A DNA stretch of 64,000 nucleotides from Mycetocola zhadangensis (lineage in GTDB: Bacteria; Actinomycetota; Actinomycetes; Actinomycetales; Microbacteriaceae): contig NZ_RCWJ01000001.1 of the NCBI RefSeq assembly GCF_003668565.1, positions 806,001 through 870,000 on the forward strand. Reading direction: 5' to 3'. Each line of letters opens with the position of its first letter. Positions within the stretch are counted from its first letter, which is position 1. The position numbers were made by a program, and so were the translations under genes. The notes below the pieces were generated by a model. That model had not been told where the DNA came from. It saw nothing but the letters and a program-made list of their open reading frames with translations, and did no database searches. This document shows, piece after piece, positions 61,476 through 64,000 of the stretch.

Positions 61476-64000
61476 ATGCGACGCGACCAGACAACGCTGA
61501 GCGAACTCGCTCGGCTCGGTTTCTCCGGGCTGAGCGGTGTTCGCGCGCTCCTGGACGAGCTCGACACCACTGTGGCAGTTGATCGTGAACTACTGCTTCC
61601 CCTGTTCGGACGGGCAGCGGACCCCGACCAGGCGCTGACCAGCCTCGTGCGTCTCGGGCGTTCACACCCCGTGCAGGTGAGCGAGCTGCTGACCAGCGCC
61701 GGGCGCACCAAAACTTTGGTCCGGATCCTCGGCGCGTCAAGCGGACTTGCTGACTTTCTCCACCGCCACCCCGACGAATTGTTACGGCTCCCTGATCGGC
61801 CTCGCCGACTGCCGACCCGTGAAGAGTTGGTCGACAGCCTGCTCGATTCTGTCGGAGCCGTGGATGGCTTCGCCGAACACACCGAGGAAGATGGTTGGCT
61901 GCGCCTCCGGGTGCGATACCGCCGTTGGCTCGCGCGCATCGCAGCGCACGACTTGCGAACAGACGATCCAGTCGCCGCGTTTGACGATGTTGCCCTTGCG
62001 CTGTCGGATGCCGCGGCTGCGGCATTCGAAGCATCGATCGCTGTCGCTCGGACCCAAATCACCCAGCCGGGTAACGGGCCAATGGTGTTCAGTGAAGATG
62101 AGGTGCGTGCGACCCGGTTCGCGGTCATCGGAATGGGTAAGGCAGGCGCGGGCGAACTCAACTACGTCAGTGACGTCGATGTGATCTTCGTCGCCGCGGG
62201 TAACGAGAGCGCGGGGCTTTCGAACCCCCGCGCCATCGACGTTGCCACGCGACTGGCCATGCTCTCCATGCGGGGCCTCGGCCAGGCGGGCATCGAGCCC
62301 GAGTTGTGGGAAGTTGATCCGAACCTCCGTCCGGAAGGCAAGCAGGGCGCGCTCGTCCGCACGCTCGATTCGCATCTCGCTTACTACGAACGTTGGGCGA
62401 AGAGCTGGGAATTCCAGGCGCTGCTCAAAGCTCGGCCGTTCGCGGGTGACCTGGAGTTGGGTGGAGAGTACGTCGACGCTGTGGCGCCCCTCGTATGGTC
62501 GAGCGCTTCCCGGGAGAACTTCGTGGACTCCGTCCAGCGGATGCGCGAGCGCGTGACTGAGAATATCCCCGCTGACGAGGTGCACTATCAACTCAAGCTT
62601 GGCCCTGGCGGGTTGAGAGACATTGAGTTCACCGTTCAATTGCTCCAGCTCGTCCACGGGGCCGTCGACGAGCAGGTGCGCCAACGAAGCACGCTCGGCG
62701 CGCTCGAGGCATTGAGCGCAAACAGCTACATCGGGAGGGAAGAGGCTAACGCCTTCGCCGCCGATTACCGACTGCTTCGGGTTCTTGAGCACCGGTTACA
62801 GCTGGGCAGCCTTCGCCGCACGCACCTCATGCCGCAAGACAAGGATGAACTGCGTGTGCTGGCCAGGGCGTCCACCCTGGCCCCTAACGCCGATGCGCTC
62901 GTCACACTGTGGGAAAGCACCAAGCATGAAGTGCGCAGCCTCCACGAGCGCTTGTTCTATCGTCCCCTTCTCGCAGCGGTCGCTGCGCTCCCGGAGGAGG
63001 AGGTTGCGCTCAGCCCCGCACAGGCCGAAGCGCGCCTCGCCGCGATTGGCTTCCGTGACCCGAAGGGCGCGCTTTCCCATATCGCCGCGCTCACCACCGG
63101 TGTGTCTCGGCGGGCGACCATCCAGCGGCACCTCCTGCCGGTCATGCTTCGCTGGCTGGCGGATGGTGCCGACCCTGACTATGGGCTCATTGCGTTTCGC
63201 CGACTGAGCGAATCGCTTGGCGGCACTCACTGGTTCCTGCGGACATTGCGCGACTCATCCGGCGTTGCGGAGCGCCTCACCCGAGTGCTTTCCGGATCCC
63301 GCTTCATCGGTGAGCTGCTCGACCACATCCCCGAAGCCGCCGCCTGGCTCGCCGACGACAGTGACCTGCACAGTCGGTCGCTCAGCGCGATCGAAGATGA
63401 GATGCGGGCTATCCTCGCGCGTCACGACACCGATGCCGCGGCCGCACAGGCCATTCGTCGGGTGCGGCGTCGAGAGATTCTCCGGCTTGCGCTCGGCGGC
63501 GTCCTCGACGTGATCGAACTGCCCGAGCTGAGCAGGGGATTGACCGACATCACGACAGCGACGATCCGTGGTTTGCTTCGGTTGATCCGCCGTACCGAAG
63601 GCCTCGGCGAAAACGACCTCGAGTTCGCTGTGATTGGCATGGGGCGTTACGGTGGAGCAGAGTTGGGCTTCGGGTCCGATGCCGATGTGATGTACGTGTA
63701 CCGGTCAACGGCCCTGGATAAGGAACAGACGCACAAGGCCGCGAACCGGATCGTCTCCGAGCTCAACCGCCTGAGCGAAGACCATCGCCTACCGCTCGAC
63801 CTCGACGTGGACCTTCGGCCCGAAGGGAAGAACGGCCCAGTCACGAGGTCCCTTGATTCCTACCGCGCGTATTACAGCCGGTGGTCGCTAGCCTGGGAGG
63901 CGCAGGCTCTTCTCCGCGCGCAGGGCGTCGCGGGGGACTCAGCCCTCATCGCCGATTTCGAAGAACTCGCTGATGCGATTCGTTACCCGGCGGAGATCTC
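61476..64000 (+). CDS. glnE: Glutamine synthetase adenylyltransferase/deadenylyltransferase (3' truncated)
   Basis: About 841 residues of a protein usually near 1000; the frame is open to the right edge. It controls GS by adding or removing AMP. Two nucleotidyltransferase domains are seen: IGMGKAGAGELNYVSDVDVIF (about 220-240) and AVIGMGRYGGAELGFGSDAD (about 720-740), the second being complete but for its end. VDPNLRPEGKQG and VDLRPEGKNG follow each. ATG 61476 gives the usual start; no ribosome site is visible, and it is probably cotranscribed with glnA2. Confidence 0.95.
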   Translation, partial: MRRDQTTLSELARLGFSGLSGVRALLDELDTTVAVDRELLLPLFGRAADPDQALTSLVRLGRSHPVQVSELLTSAGRTKTLVRILGASSGLADFLHRHPDELLRLPDRPRRLPTREELVDSLLDSVGAVDGFAEHTEEDGWLRLRVRYRRWLARIAAHDLRTDDPVAAFDDVALALSDAAAAAFEASIAVARTQITQPGNGPMVFSEDEVRATRFAVIGMGKAGAGELNYVSDVDVIFVAAGNESAGLSNPRAIDVATRLAMLSMRGLGQAGIEPELWEVDPNLRPEGKQGALVRTLDSHLAYYERWAKSWEFQALLKARPFAGDLELGGEYVDAVAPLVWSSASRENFVDSVQRMRERVTENIPADEVHYQLKLGPGGLRDIEFTVQLLQLVHGAVDEQVRQRSTLGALEALSANSYIGREEANAFAADYRLLRVLEHRLQLGSLRRTHLMPQDKDELRVLARASTLAPNADALVTLWESTKHEVRSLHERLFYRPLLAAVAALPEEEVALSPAQAEARLAAIGFRDPKGALSHIAALTTGVSRRATIQRHLLPVMLRWLADGADPDYGLIAFRRLSESLGGTHWFLRTLRDSSGVAERLTRVLSGSRFIGELLDHIPEAAAWLADDSDLHSRSLSAIEDEMRAILARHDTDAAAAQAIRRVRRREILRLALGGVLDVIELPELSRGLTDITTATIRGLLRLIRRTEGLGENDLEFAVIGMGRYGGAELGFGSDADVMYVYRSTALDKEQTHKAANRIVSELNRLSEDHRLPLDLDVDLRPEGKNGPVTRSLDSYRAYYSRWSLAWEAQALLRAQGVAGDSALIADFEELADAIRYPAEI

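Overview
This is a gene-dense, high-GC actinobacterial chromosome segment. The best fit is a member of the Microbacteriaceae or a close relative. The evidence is an hrcA-dnaJ-rsmE-HIT-phoH-ybeY-corC-era cluster, a fatty-acid (FAS II) cluster next to aceE and a PucR-type regulator, polyphosphate glucokinase, glnA2-glnE, a DUF3145 protein, and many leaderless starts preceded by a TAnnnT box. I see no prophage, insertion sequence or CRISPR array.

Layout. 1-9.1 kb: end of hemW, a DUF4870 membrane protein, then the CIRCE-controlled hrcA/dnaJ chaperone block running into rsmE, HIT, phoH, ybeY, corC and era, mostly overlapping or a few bases apart. 9.1-11.05 kb: a two-component system. 11.1-14.7 kb: leuA behind a leucine-rich leader peptide and hairpin, then recO-uppS. 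14.8-17.7 kb: two small lineage-specific genes, an unusual tandem-repeat array (15756-16233), a DsbA-like protein with a coupled 46-residue protein, and a YbaK protein. 17.7-23.7 kb: dusB-dgt, dnaG, an orphan ABC ATPase, tRNA-Asn and def.

23.7-43.6 kb is more accessory: a DMT transporter, a divergent TetR/flavoprotein pair with a palindrome between them, an ECF42-type sigma factor with its DGPF/YciI partner, a glycosyltransferase, tRNA-Met, a secreted vanadium-type haloperoxidase, a large sulfatase, a cation/proton antiporter with DUF6325 and SHOCT proteins, a ThuA/Gfo-Idh pair, a cysteine-rich copper-binding-type protein, and a padR-DUF488-ligD operon.

43.8-64 kb returns to core functions: DUF3145, then on the minus strand aceE-fasR-fabD-fabH-acpP-fabF (acetyl-CoA supply beside fatty-acid synthesis), a peroxiredoxin, tRNA-Val, Mn-catalase, a lytic-transglycosylase-like protein, Nif3, a zinc-ribbon protein, rnpB, ppgK, map, panB, glnA2, and glnE running off the right edge.

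Items most worth a second look are the 72/103-bp repeat array, the leuA leader, the 19-bp palindrome in front of fabD, the recurring TAnnnT-N6/7-start layout, and an apparently enriched octamer CGGATGCC.
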